Assembly: GCA_037074615.1 (NCBI GenBank) | Contig: CM073557.1 | Location: 13,904,501 to 13,968,500, forward strand | Source of the DNA: Leucaena leucocephala | Taxonomy: Eukaryota > Streptophyta > Magnoliopsida > Fabales > Fabaceae | Length of the DNA: 64,000 nucleotides | Direction of reading: 5' to 3' | In this document: one piece after another, positions 1-11,870 of the stretch | Layout of the letters: each line of letters begins with the position of its first letter | Position numbering within the stretch: position 1 is the first letter of the stretch | Translations under genes and position numbers: made by a program | The notes under the pieces: model-generated | Databases searched by the model: none | What the model saw: only the letters and a program-made list of their open reading frames with translations | Told to the model about the DNA's origin: nothing

Positions 1-2099
1 TCTTTATGACTAACAGTCATGACTTGAAATTCATTTTTGTCGCGATATGTGCTATCTATGATTTTTAGTTGCAGCCTGAAGACCTTTTTGTCGCGACCTG
101 AATTTTTTTGGATTGCGATAACTTGATATAAATTTCTAAAATTGTTGTATCTGTGATATTCTGTATTATTGTTAAGTGTAATTTGCATGACCAGAAGCTT
201 TGAATTCTTTCCTTTGGACAAAGAAACCAATATAACACTTAGGCATATGCTTGAACTGTTAATTGTTGATTAAGTGTGAGGGAGGATACCAAGTCAATAG
301 GGTAGATAGATATTCTCATAAATTCATCTTAGATTATAGTTCAATTTTGTCCTTATTACTTCTGCCTTTGCATATGGTTGATTACTTCTTCACAATGAAG
401 ACAATGTAGAAATTAAGTGTGGGGGAGGATGAACTTTAGTGTGTGAAATAGGTGAATAAAAGACAGATAATTACTATGATTCTATATTCTGGTCATGACC
501 TCATGTTGTTCTTGTCACGACTAATGTGTACGAATATGTCAAATTTCTTCTCTGTGAAAATTAGTCGCGACCAATGCTTATTTTTGTCATGACCAAGAGT
601 TCATATTTTCTAGAGTTTACACATCTGTGATGTCTAGTTGTGATATATGTTTATCTCTGTCGCGAATGTAACTCAAAGTGAATTTTGGTCATGACTGAAT
701 TTACATTTAGGTTACGACCAGAGCATGTGTGGTTATCAAACTTACTCTATTTGATTATGAGTAGCAACTAGTGTCTATTTTTGTCAAGACCAATATTCCT
801 TAGTTTCTAAAGATTTCTTTTGTGTTAAATAGTCATGACTTGATGACCTTTTTATCGCAACTACAAGTGACCCTCTACTGAAAAATTCTTTTGTCTCATT
901 TGAGTGTTGCTTGGTCTATTGGAATTTACTATCATGGATTTAAATTCAACATTAAATATATACTTTTAAACATTAGTAAACTTAATGCAGTGTGAGTTAC
1001 TTGTTTCATTGATTTACCACTAGAAATTGTTCATCATGAATGATTGATCTCATGTATTTAATTAATATTCATGCAATCTTGTCATGGTGAGTTGATTAGG
1101 GTGAGTAAGTCAGATGAAAGAATTTTAAGCCTCCAATATATACTCATTTATATTGTGTGACACCATCTAGTTTGGTAACTTTGTAGAACTTGTCTCAATC
1201 ATTGATTCAAAACCACATTAGCTTCTTAGAATTGTGAATATGATAAGAGCATTTCTTTCAAAACCCTTTTGACCAAATAGTAGCCACATAAAAAAATAAA
1301 TCATTTGCTTACACCCCTTTGAGACCTTCACTCTCTTTTAAAATTCTATCTTTAATTAATGAATGATGTACAAGATATTTGTTAATGTAGTAAGTCTTTA
1401 ATTGTGAAATAATTGTTAAGTTGCACCACTTGTTGAATATCTAAACTTCAATATATTTATTTTCTGGTTCAATAGTTAAAATGAAAGAAAAGCACAAAGA
1501 AAAAGTTTAGAGAAAAGAAAAACAAAGAAAGAAAAGAGAAAGAAGAGATAGACTAGTTGACAAGATGTGACTTCAGGTTCAACTTGTATGAAAGGATGTA
1601 ACTTGTGATTTTATATAGTTGCACAATTGGAACTGTGATCAAACATTGAAATAGCTTGAAGTAAGATCATGTGCATTATTTTATTAATCATAGATATGCA
1701 TTTTTATTTCATCATTTAGCCTTTCCAACATTATAGACTAATAAAGACCCTTTGATTCACAACCCTTATCGCATGTAGGGGTTGAGATGTAGGATATTAC
1801 AAGCCTATGGGCGTCTAAGCTAGATGGTTGAGTGAAAATTACCTTGATAAGAGAATGAGTGAAACATTAAACCTTGTGAGGAAATCTCAATCTAGTTGCT
1901 TACTATGATTTAATTGCATGAATTAAATTCTTTTATTGATATGATATTAGTATAGATTATTGGCAATTGAAGGGAAATGATTGATGAAAGCAACTGCTTA
2001 TGCTAAATCTAAATTGCCAATTTTGCTGAATAGATGCATTTGAATTTCAATTTTAATCTATAATTTTGCTCGAAGTACAAAAGCTAAGTGTGGGGAAAT
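1..2099 (+). mobile_element. 3' non-coding spacer of Athila/Tat-like element E-prime
   Basis: Non-coding region between integrase and 3' LTR of an OTA-type Ty3/gypsy element. It contains two purine-rich phrases (near 275 and 412, 'agtgtgggggagga'), an A/G-rich tract around 1480-1560, and about 14 palindrome-like GTCGCGAC/GTCATGAC variants between 14 and 860. The reverse complement of the same phrases occurs in the same order at about 54300-56150 in element E, which has recognisable pol upstream; that assigns this stretch by homology. No coding potential is seen. The rest of the element lies outside the window to the left. Confidence 0.75.
2086..2099 (+). promoter_or_regulatory. Polypurine tract of E-prime
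   Basis: The run aagtgtggggaaat sits immediately before an LTR beginning TGATCAACTC, the usual position and composition of the plus-strand primer of an LTR retrotransposon. The equivalent in element E is at 54292-54305 on the other strand. Confidence 0.7.
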
Positions 2100-3108
2100 T
2101 GATCAACTCTTATTTATCCCCAGTTATCAATATATTAAGCAATTAATAAATAAAATAAAAATGGAGTAAGTGGGAATTAATTGATATAATTCTAGTGATT
2201 AATTGGATAAATAATCTATTTTTTAAAAATTTTCATTATAGGTCAATGCAATAACCAACTAACAGATTAGGTGGAGGATAGTAAGAATGAACTAAATTGA
2301 TAGCTAGATAAAAGGATATTTAAGCATGTGCTGGTGGGAAGAAGTTAACAGTTAAGCATGTGCTATATCCAGGAATTAAGGAGCTGATAACAAAAGCAAG
2401 TAGGGGATACCCTATGTGCTGCAACAAAAATCACATTGAGGGGAAGCTAATAGATTCATGCACATGCTGGCATGCAGATGACACAACTTGCACCACACAT
2501 TCATTCTAATTGTCATTCACTCAATGCAGACCATATCACTCATTCCACACTTCTCTTACATATATTCATGACATATGCACACAAGGATCACATCACACTC
2601 CATTGGAGCTTCTATTTCCATTACAGCTTCCACCAGTTTCATTACACGCCATCTGCACACACACCATACAGATCACGCGCCATCCTTCTCCAGTCTCACA
2701 CCATATTCCATCTCTCTCCTAATGCCATTCATTGCTCTTTTATCTGTATTTTTGTTCTATTCTGTGCAGGAAAAGTAGAGGAACATTCAACTTCTATCTT
2801 CATATTCTCTTTCTACATTCACTATGACTGGTATTAGTTTTGCTACTGCTATTGAAGTCTTGACAATAATGGAAGGCTAGAGTTGCTGTGCTCTTTTAGA
2901 GATAATGCTAAACCAGAATCCTTGATCTGAAATAGGGAGTTTTAATTCCTATTTAATTGTATCATGTTGATGTAATTAATTGTGGTATTACTGATGCAAT
3001 TAGAGTAGTAGATGATTAATGATTAAGGAACTGAGTTAAATTTCCTACTTCTAAATAATTCATACTTTGATTTATTCTCATCCTTGAACTAGTTGAACAT
3101 GGTTGTGG
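2100..3108 (+). repeat. Truncated 3' LTR, E family
   Basis: Starts TGATCAACTC after a PPT. It matches in reverse complement the E-family LTRs at 52953-54291 and 31041-32273, for example the phrases near 2110-2165, 2880-3045 and 3061-3108. The expected terminal segment ending GTTATCA is missing: homology stops near 3108, where a different coding remnant begins. About 1.0 kb of a 1.2-1.3-kb LTR is kept. ORFs read through it (for example 2472-2837) are not supported as genes. Confidence 0.7.
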
Positions 3109-3527
3109 AGGAAGCTCAAATCTGGTTAAATTTTATGTGCTAAAATGTTTGCCCTCTGTTCACATTTCAAATGTTAATAACGAAGGAGCACTTTTACTCT
3201 ACTAGCTTATGACTCATCAACCATTAAACATTGCTCAGATTGTATGCAATTCCATTTTACATCGTGTTAGATCACAATTGGCTTTGTTGGTTTTTCTCTT
3301 ATTATCACTGACATACTTATTAAGAAGTTTGCCTGTGTTGAACTCTAATATTTGCTCCTATCTTTTGCAACCATCCAATATAAGGGCATAGGTGGGCCAT
3401 TTAAGAAAAAGCTCAAAATGCCTTTTCTTGAATCAGATGAAGAAGGTGGTGAGAAAGGAGAAGTTCCTGGAAACCCACCCACCCACCAAAATAAACCCTG
3501 AGGTTCCACCCACTGTTGGAGGCTCTA
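3109..3527 (+). pseudogene. Broken Athila/Tat-type ORF, 5' part (element G)
   Basis: Translated pieces in shifting frames resemble the domain annotated in many plant genomes as 'putative plant transposon protein', found in Tat/Athila-type Ty3/gypsy elements. Visible pieces are EAQIWLNFMC near 3112, NIAQIVCNSILHRVRSQ near 3225-3280, and an acidic tail ESDEEGGEKGEVPG near 3431-3473. At least two frame changes and a stop interrupt it. It ends at the TSD (3523-3527) of the solo LTR inserted at 3528, and the reading resumes at 4899. I infer function from family resemblance only; no activity is likely. Confidence 0.5.
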
Positions 3528-4898
3528 TGATGCGAAACCTTTCTACCTTAGCCTTGGGGGTTTCAATCAAAATGTTATAGTTTCTAGGGATTATAGCAAG
3601 TGACAACCTCAGGTCATTCACTTATCATTGAACCCTATTATTCAATACCTAACAAGATAAATGCAAGAGAAAAACAAGTAAATCATGGGGTTTGTTGTGA
3701 AATTCTCTTGTGATATAAAATCAACAATGCAATAGAGTAAAGTATTTTTGGATTTTTATAATAAAAGAGTTGAACAAAAATGGATTTGGATTAATGGGAT
3801 GGAATTGGTCATGGGAATTTAAATTAAATGGATTTCCTGGATCCATTAAAGGATATTTGAAGGTTCTCAAAATTCATTAGGCTTTCTTAAATACCAAACC
3901 TCAACAATCGTTAAGTCTAATGCGTAAAATAATGTAATTTGATTAGATAAAACATTGTGAAGCTCTCTTAATGTGCAATTTATGAAGATTGATGCATTTG
4001 TTTCCAATTTAGTAACATGAACATCAATGTAACTAAAGGAAACATATATAATCCAATATTAGAGCACTAAAATCTACATCAACTAATCCCAACTACAATA
4101 AACCAATCCAACAATGACTAAATCCAATCGAAGTCTCAAAATACTAACGAAACCTAAATCTAGTAATCATAAATACAAAGAACAAATGAAAATAGTAAAG
4201 AGACTCCCCAATGAAGTATAATGGAGCTCTAGACATCTTCAATCATCCCAAGAGTAAAGGAGAAGTCTAATCATGCATGGAGAAAGGATTGGCACAATAA
4301 AACAACTCCATATTAGTAGACATGGATGAATGGAAGGGGTGGAAGTAAAGAATGGTGAATAAGATGCAAGGTGGACTCTTGGAAAGTATTTGATGTTGAA
4401 TGGCTGTATTGTGATAGGGTTCTGGCCAAAAATGATTATTAGGGTTAGAGAGTCAGATCGTGGATGAAAATCAGGTATTGGATTGGATTTAGGTGCTGGT
4501 TTGGGCCAAAATCATGACTTTCTATCTCTATGATCATTCATTGTGGCAAAGGGACACATTTTAATAAAAATGTGCAATTCTATGCCTGGGTCTGTCCTTA
4601 TCTGCTATTCTAAAATTTTAGGTTCTTTGGCAGCCTGGCATTGATCAAATATTCAACTTTACTCAAACTTCCTCCAAATTCTTACAATGAAATCACCCAA
4701 AGAAGACTTAAATATTATAAATTAATCATCATAAAACTAATGTACAAAAATATGACCAAAATACCCTCACAAAAATTAAAGCATAATTTACAATCAAGAC
4801 CCTAAATCACAATTAACTCATAATATAAGCAATTTAAGCTCAATAAGCCTATACCCCTAAAATGATAGGAAATAACACATAAGAATTGGGTCTCATCA
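3528..4898 (-). repeat. Solo LTR, family D, TSD CTCTA
   Basis: The segment begins TGATGCGAAACC and ends GGGTCTCATCA, giving the TG...CA form. It is flanked by identical 5-bp repeats CTCTA (3523-3527 and 4899-4903). Its right half resembles three other D-family copies, at about 11871-12728, 28312-31040 and 51199-52218, including the end motif '(a/t)aatgggtctcatca'. Orientation is taken as minus because D2 has a purine-rich tract next to its right end on the minus strand. There is no internal region, so it is a solo LTR left by LTR-LTR recombination. Confidence 0.85.
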
Positions 4899-5240
4899 CT
4901 CTAGTATCTCCATGGAATCCTTGAGTAAGCAAATTGATAAGCTCAAGAGCATTGTGCTCGTTAATGAGAATTATTGGCAAACTATGGTGGATCTTTTTAC
5001 TTTTGAGATGGCATACACACTAAGTGCTATTTCCTCCAGGGTTTGGTAATTGGAGAATGGGTGATCCTATTCCTTTTTGCTATAGAGGTGCCAGTCCTTC
5101 TGACCATGGTGGCCAAGATGCTGTAGGCTATAGTTCTGCTTATCAGGGCATGGAAATTGGTCATGAAGATGAAGCTGGGGGAGAGAGGACCCTCCATTGG
5201 AGCCAGCCGACTTTGATTGATTTTCTATTTTGGTTTTTTT
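4899..5240 (+). pseudogene. Broken Athila/Tat-type ORF, 3' part (element G)
   Basis: Continuation of the ORF interrupted at 3527. Readable pieces are MESLSKQIDKLKSIV (from 4914) and WQTMVDLFTFEMAY (about 4975-5020), a Leu/Lys-rich helical stretch. A glycine-rich low-complexity tail follows to about 5190, then stop codons. A frame change lies near 5045. This C-terminal coiled-coil-like end followed by a T-rich spacer is usual for the OTA ORF type inferred for 3109-3527. The function is not known to me and the copy is degenerate. Confidence 0.45.
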
Positions 5241-5759
5241 AGTTGAGATGAGACTCTTTGGTTCTGTAGTTCTTTGCTTTTGAATGTTTTGCTAATGACT
5301 TGGTTTGCTTTTTTTGTTATGATTCCTTATGCTCCTTGAATTATTTTGAATGATTGTGTTAGGTCCTTGGTTTTTATTCTCTGTATTCTACGCAACCTAC
5401 TCTCACATATTATTTTATCCTTTTTCTTGATAATGAGGATAGTCATGTTTAAGTACGTGGAAGGGAATTGTAGGTTTGTTGTTAATGTGTGTTACAAAGG
5501 TTTGGGAATTTTTTTTCCAATTTTTGGTCCATTCTTTCATCGCTCCTGTTTTAAGTGATGAATTGATGTTGTGGACTTGGACTCTTGGTAGAATTGACGC
5601 TTTCTGAGTGTTTGATATGATTGCATTGTCTCTTGTTTAAAATTTTTTAAAGCTTTTGAAAAGCGGCTTACTGTGATTGTTTCCATGAAAAACACTAGTT
5701 CGTCGATGCAAAAGCTTCTCTAAGTCAATGGAAGTTGATTTTGTACCTGAAAGCCTTAA
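5241..5759 (+). mobile_element. Spacer of element G, 5' part
   Basis: T-rich non-coding sequence following the broken ORF, with the 'ttgataatgaggatag' type phrase (about 5428) seen in Athila/Tat spacers after coding regions. The ORF at 5637-5909 on the minus strand only arises from a tandem repeat in the next LTR. Sequence continuity resumes at 9004 after the solo LTR. Confidence 0.5.
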
Positions 5760-5768
5760 TGTCATGTC

Positions 5769-5882
5769 CATATTTTTAACCTCAACTATACTTAGTTGGA
5801 AGTCATTTGAATCAATTACATAGCCCATATTTTTAACCTCAACTATACTTAGTTGGAAGTCATTTGAATCAATTACATAGCC
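5769..5882. repeat. 57-bp tandem duplication
   Basis: Two nearly identical 57-bp units start at 5769 and 5826 (catatttttaacctcaacta...). Because 57 is a multiple of three, a spurious minus-strand ORF shows a 19-residue repeat. It lies at the left end of the solo LTR, where the K LTRs carry one copy of the related phrase. Confidence 0.9.
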
Positions 5883-7704
5883 TTTAGTCTTTGAAAGATG
5901 CATTTTCAAAAGAATTGCTCTCGGGTACTATTCATTTAGTAATTATAGAATATGTACCCTACTTTGAAAATACATAATTAAATGTAGAAAAATCAAAATA
6001 GGGTGGTTCCAATTTTTAATGAAATATCTTTCACTTAAATTTGAAGGAAAAATGTCAAACTGAGGTTCCATTGTCTCCATAAAATTCGTTTATTCGTTAA
6101 AAATACTGTTCATTTGATAAAATATGGAAGTTCCAATTTCTGTGCTTTAACTTTAAAAATTTATTTCTCTTTTGTTACTTGTCCAAATGAACCGTGTTAC
6201 CTATGGAATTAAAGATCTAGATGTGTTATTTAAGCTCATAATTTTTTATAGAAAAAAATCGTTCATTTACCATATGAAATCAATGTCAGAATGTTACTGC
6301 CTCCAATTGCTTACTTTATCTCAATTGTAGACTTTAACTCCACCTTAGAAAAATTATAGTAATTCGAATACTTAACCAATTAGGGCGTTCTTGGCGTTCA
6401 TTTAAAGATCTGTATCTTAACTATAATCATGACAAATTTTATGTTCAAACTCGTTGATTAAGTACTATAAATATCGTCAAAAGGTCACTGCCTCAGAATA
6501 CCAACACATGAACATACAATATACATTCCAGCATGTGCTTCCATAGTGTCAAGCAACTCCTATGACTTATTATACAAGTTCAATCATCCATAATTACCCT
6601 TTTTCCTTGATATGATCCAGCATCTAAAACATGGTTATGCATGTCGAAAGAATGAGATTTCATGGAAATCTCAATAGCAAGGCATACAAACTATAATATC
6701 ATGCATGATTAATTGGATGCTTAACATGTTATCATGAGATGGGAGCTACTTTAGAATAATACATAAGTAAGCTCTAACATGCATATTATCATGACATTAC
6801 TTGCAAGGAGTTGCAATCATTCATACTTCATCATAAACATGATGACATAATCTCAAGCTCAACCAAACATCATAACTAACAAGCAAGCAAATAATTAAGC
6901 GAACATGAAACTATAGTTAGGTATTCTTTCTACCTCTTTAGCTATCCTTCACAAAGTCTTCTTAAGATGGTTTTCTTCTTTCACAAATGTCAAAACCTAG
7001 CCATTACAAAGTAACATCACATTACAACTCAACTTAAACCAATTCCAAGACTAGGTTTTCACTAATTTCTATTTTTTTCCATTTTATGCTCCATACTTCC
7101 ATCTTTCTAAAATAAATTCTTATAGTTAATTTCCACATAATTTTTCATGTAGAATCCAAATATCAAATCAGAATTTCAAAAATCAAAACACATCAAAAGC
7201 CACTGCTCTTGACCAAAGTGAACTCTTTTTTCCCCAAAATTCACATTTTGATTCCAATGCTTCCAATACTTTCTCTCCTACTTTATCCCCACACAATTTT
7301 CCATTTTAAACTCATTGGAAGTATCAAAATTATGAAATTCCAACATATGAATAGTATCACACACAGTAGCAGCCATGAACACAAACTCTAACTTCATGCA
7401 TATTTGAATTTCTAAACTTATACCACTGATTCTAGCTTGTTTAAGCTTGTCTAAACTATCTATAACATAAAACTCATATTCTAACCACATATGACAGCAC
7501 TTACAGCAGCAACCACAAGGGAAAAAAGTCACAAAAACCCCTTAAAATCAAGAGCTAGCTTACTAGAATAAAGCTCAAGAACAAGGGAGATAATTACCTT
7601 ACTTGTTACTTCAAGTTATGTGCTTCTTTCTTGGTTCAAATGAAATTTTGCCAGAGTTTCCCTAAGGTTCCCAAAGCTTCCGAATGAAGTCTGAAATGAG
7701 GGAG

Positions 7705-7712
7705 TATTTATA
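7705..7712 (-). promoter_or_regulatory. TATA box of the solo LTR
   Basis: Minus-strand TATAAATA followed by CTCCC, aligned with the same box at 41877-41884 and 49317-49324 in the K LTRs. Inferred Pol II core promoter of the ancestral element. Confidence 0.6.
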
Positions 7713-9003
7713 GATAAATTTGGGTGGAAATGGATGCCAAAGATTGATTTGGTTACTATTTGATCTAATGGTCCATATTAAGTCTTTAATCTAGCTTGCC
7801 CAAGAAGCCAAGAGTTGACGCCATGCATGAAATCATTTAGGACCATGTTTGGCTGGAAAAAGGTAATTACACTGATAGGAAAAATTCTTGTCTAGTCCGC
7901 ACCGATCGAAGCAGTTTTACAAAAATTAGACTGTTTTATGTTCCTAATTTTTTTAATATTCCAAGATATGTATTCTTTCCTAGAAACTAGTGTCTAGTCT
8001 TCTCATACCATTGACATTATTAGACTGAGTATTTATCTGCCATCCATCCCTTGAAAAATGACCAAAATACCCTTGTTGCCCTTTCTTGCACTGTATTAAC
8101 CCTAAGGGCAAAACTGTCATTTCATACCTCTTTACACCGTATTAAGATATATATTGGCTCTATCTAATTATATTTATACTATATGGGATGTTTCTAGCTT
8201 GTCCAGAATGACCAAAATGCCCTCCATCTATCACTGATGCAATCTGACTACACAGGGGCATTTTCATAATTTCACACTTTTCTAGAGTTGCTCTGGACTC
8301 TAGTTCACTTAACTGTCTAATCACCTTATTGGCCTTATTGTGGCACCATTTAGGCCTTTGTATGGGCTCATCACCTTTTTACCCAATTCTAAATAAATCT
8401 CTCCCGATAATATTTATCAGGTACTTTATTCCACTACAAAATCCCGTAAAAATTATACAATATTCCTTTTCCAACTCTGTCAATTTTAGAAATTCTTATA
8501 TTAAATATAGGAATTTACTATAAGGTTTCATATGATTCTGAGGTCTGAAATATACTATAATAATTCTTTCTGACTTAAGGAATTTATAGCAATTAATTAG
8601 GACCTCAGATCAAAATTCTATGTTGCGTTAAACTGACTGGAATAATTTTGTCTATCTACTGGTAAAATTTGGGACTAATCTGATTCTAGGCATTTTTGAA
8701 CCTTTTTAGTTTAATTTTATCATAATTACATTCATGTCCCTGACTTTTTACTTAATTATATTTAGGTCCCTAAACTTTTAGTTAACTGCATTTAGGTCCC
8801 TCCTTTTATTTTTACTTTCACTTTTTGCCTTCAACCTTTTATAATTTTTGTTTATGTCCTTGAATTTTCCTTAGTTAATAATCCCTCTCTTTCCTTCCTC
8901 AATCTGATACAGTTTATCCCAAGAATCTCATGTCCATCTCATGTCCATTTCAATCTGATGTATCTATACAGTTAGATCAAATGAGAAAATTGGGAATATG
9001 ACA

Positions 9004-10300
9004 CTTAATGAGACTGATTTTTAGTTGTGACGAAAGGACAGAAGAACAACAAAGTTTCCTTCTCTTTTCCTTGTGTATTTCCCTTGTGTATTTCTGGATA
9101 GGATGACTTATTTTAAGTTTCTCGAGTCTATTTTACATGCAATTTCACTAATATATTCTCCAAACTTCTTGTATCAAGGTTGTGAATTAAAATTGAACCA
9201 CAACTTGCAAAATTTGGCAACTCAGTATTTTAAGCAAATGAAGTTCATTGATTCTTTTGATGGCTATGAGTTTCATTCATGCTTAAGAGTGTTTGTCTTT
9301 GCTTAAACATTTAAAGTTCTTTGGGTTTTCAATTTAGGTGAATTGATTAAATGCCTTGTGATTAATGCAAAATTGAACCTATTGTATGAGCTTAAGAGAT
9401 ATAAGCCTTGTTGGAAGGTAAATTTGGGCTTAAAATTCCTAAACTGTGTGATAATTTACTTGGTTTATATTCTCTAGACCTTGTCTTAGCTCTTGGTTGA
9501 GATTACAAAATGATTGTGCTTTGAGAATGATATAGGCATTCATTTCATTACCTTTTGACCCAAACACAAATTATAAACACTTTTCCTTTGCTAACCTCTT
9601 TGAACCGTCATGTTCATACATTTTGATCAGTTTTAATACAAGTGTTGAGAAGTTACTCAATCTAGTCAATCACATTTTACATTATTATGAAAAATAATTT
9701 TATTTTTGTAAGATGTGTAAATAGCTTTGAATATAAGGAAAGTTAGGGAAAAGCCAAAAAGAAAGAAGGGAAATTGAAAAGAAGAGAAAAGGACAAAAGA
9801 AAGAAAAGAAAAAAGTTTGGGAAATGCCAAGAAGAAGAAAATAAATGGAAATATGAAATTGAAAGAATAAAGTTTGAATAAAAAAGCCCATTCTTAGCAT
9901 AAGAACAAGAGAAGAAGGGAATGAGATTTGACTTTTATCTTATAAAATTTAACACTTGTATCCATTCCATTCCATCTTAACCTTTCTATCATTACAACAT
10001 TGGAGAGTCCTCTTACAAACCTATACTAGGGTGTTTTACCATTGGGATTGGAGAGAAAACCCCTGACGTGAGAATGTGAGTTAAACACTATTACTAACTG
10101 ATTCTCTTTTGCTCATGCATGCTGGATTGATTATATTGTGTTAATTACTTTGCATTAGTTAAATCACCAATTTTGTTTTATTTGAAAAGCTATAACTTGT
10201 TAGGTTAATGAGGTCATCATTTAGTATGATGTTTCTTTTCACATCATTTGATTCTTTCGATTGTTTTGAGTAATCTTTGTCCATGAGTATAAAAGTTCAA
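9004..10300 (+). mobile_element. Spacer of element G, 3' part
   Basis: Continuation of G's non-coding spacer after the solo LTR. It contains an A/G-rich tract at about 9720-9910 like those in E-prime (1480-1560) and, inverted, in E (54890-54975) and D2 (13137-13265). It also has the phrase 'ggcattcatttcattacc' at about 9537, found inverted near 13385-13410. No supported coding. Confidence 0.55.
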
Positions 10301-10312
10301 GTGTGTGGGAAT
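10301..10312 (+). promoter_or_regulatory. Polypurine tract of element G
   Basis: gtgtgtgggaat directly precedes an LTR starting TGATGTGTCC, as expected for a plus-strand primer site. Confidence 0.6.
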
Positions 10313-11560
10313 TGATGTGTCCATATTATACCTCATTTTCAATGCTATTATTAGAGATTTCTAGATGATTTTCCACCCATTTTGTACACATTTTATGCAT
10401 TACTCATGAATTGGGAATTCTTATTGAGTTTTGTAAAATTGAAGGTTGTATAATTTCACTTATTTTCTATGTGACTTAATTTCAGATGAGATGAATATTA
10501 CAAGAGCTTAATTATTGATTGTAGGTAAAAGAATAGCAAGAACTCAAGGAAGGACATTAAGGAAATCCAAAGTTATGGGAAGAAGGAGGAACCAAGAGAA
10601 GAGCAAAGAAGCGTAAGAGCTTAAGTTCAAAGTTTGGAAGCAGTTCACTGTGGTCTTTCACTGCAGCAAGAGGCACATTTTGTTATTGCAATTGACTATA
10701 GAGTGTCACTTATCAAAAGCTATGCGTTTTTACTAATTAGGATAAAACTAACTCCCATATGAAGACCCAACCATACCAAAACGTACTCAGACCTCCATTT
10801 TGGGATCTCATTCATCTTCATCTCGTTTTCTCTCATTTCCAACCTTCTCCAAGCTCCAATTCTTCACTTTTCACTGGATTCAGCCAATTCGATATCGTTT
10901 TCACTAATTATTCTACTCTATTAACTAACACTCTCCTTCCATCTTTCTTCTCCATTTTGATCAAGCACAATGGTGGCAGCACTTGGACTAGTTTATGGTG
11001 AGATTTGCACTATGAGAGGCTAGATCCATAAAGCTAGGGGTGATGTGAAGCAAGGCTTGATCACAAGGAACAACAAGGGGAGTAGTTTGGTTCTGAACTT
11101 TGTCATTTACATAGCTAGTTTTATTGGATTAAAGATTGTCTTTCTATGTTAAAGGACTTAAGAGGCCAATTGGTTTTGTTTTTAGTTTAGAACATTGTAT
11201 TTGTATTTGTTAAGTACTATGGATTATTGGTAGTTGATTTAATTGCTTGGAATTGTTGTGTTGATTGGCATCAATTGAGGACATTACATCATTGTAAATT
11301 CAATTTCAATGCTAAGTGTTTCTCAACAACTCATAGAAAGAAGTCAATTTAACTTGGATTAAAGTAAGGTTTTCTCTTGCGCATTGGACTTTAGTTTTTG
11401 AATAAGATTTTTACCATTTGACTTAGTAAAACAAAAACTCCCAAATCATTTGAAAAGATCAAGGATAGCCAAGTTTCCTACACCAACGTTCATTTTCATC
11501 ATATTTTACACAAATTGAATCATTATCCAAAATTGCTTGGATTAAAGGTTCCACAAGAAG
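10313..11560 (+). repeat. 3' LTR of element G, family C (C1)
   Basis: Starts TGATGTGTCCATATTATACC after a PPT. It is colinear with C2 (13875-15293) and C3 (24143-25585): 'atgattttccaccca' near 10363, 'gaattgggaattcttattgag', 'ggggagtagtttggttctgaa' near 11078, and 'gaggacattacatcat' near 11277. The right limit is approximate because similarity fades after about 11560 and no CTCATCA terminus is found. ORF 10759-11001 lies in the transcribed leader part and is not supported. Confidence 0.65.
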
Positions 11561-11870
11561 GAAGATACGGATCGCACCACAACACTACATTATTTTAAGT
11601 GAATACATTTATAAATTTCTTGATGACTAGGACTCTGACATCCCATATCTTATCACTTATGGATTGTGAACTGAATTTGTTTTCTCATAATGAATTGTTG
11701 AGTTGGATGATGGAATTGCATTGCTTGATTGAGTTATAGGATTGTTTGATTGTGTGAATATGTTGCAAATAGGAATTTTCTTCTGAAGGTGCCTTTGTGT
11801 ACCTTTGACGAGGCCAACTAGTGAATTCTCAATAGAGTTTCTCTATGTATTCTATCGCCGTGGCAACACT
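11561..11870. other. Unassigned sequence between LTR C1 and LTR D2
   Basis: I recognise no gene, repeat end or TSD here. It may be the decayed end of C1 or the truncated left end of D2. Confidence 0.3.

Larger units (their letters stand above)
5760..9003 (-). repeat. 3.2-kb solo LTR related to element K, TSD CTTAA
   Basis: Starts TGTCATGTCC and ends GGAATATGACA, giving short inverted ends TGTCAT/ATGACA. It is flanked by CTTAA at 5755-5759 and 9004-9008. Colinear with the K LTRs: the start resembles K's TGTAACATCC, 'gggtactattcattt' near 5924 matches 'gagtactgttcact', 'aggggcattttcataatttc' near 8255 matches K near 42442, and 'catttaggtccct' near 8785 matches K near 43232. A minus-strand TATA box lies at the equivalent place. 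It is much more diverged and CpG-poor than K, so it is an older solo LTR. Confidence 0.88.

Noticed and set aside
2472..2837. 121-codon His-rich ORF
   Set aside because: Lies inside the transcribed part of an E-family LTR; overlapping frames are equally open and no start context or family is seen.
5637..5909. 90-codon minus-strand ORF with a 19-residue repeat
   Set aside because: Produced by a 57-bp tandem duplication at the edge of a solo LTR and crosses its insertion boundary.
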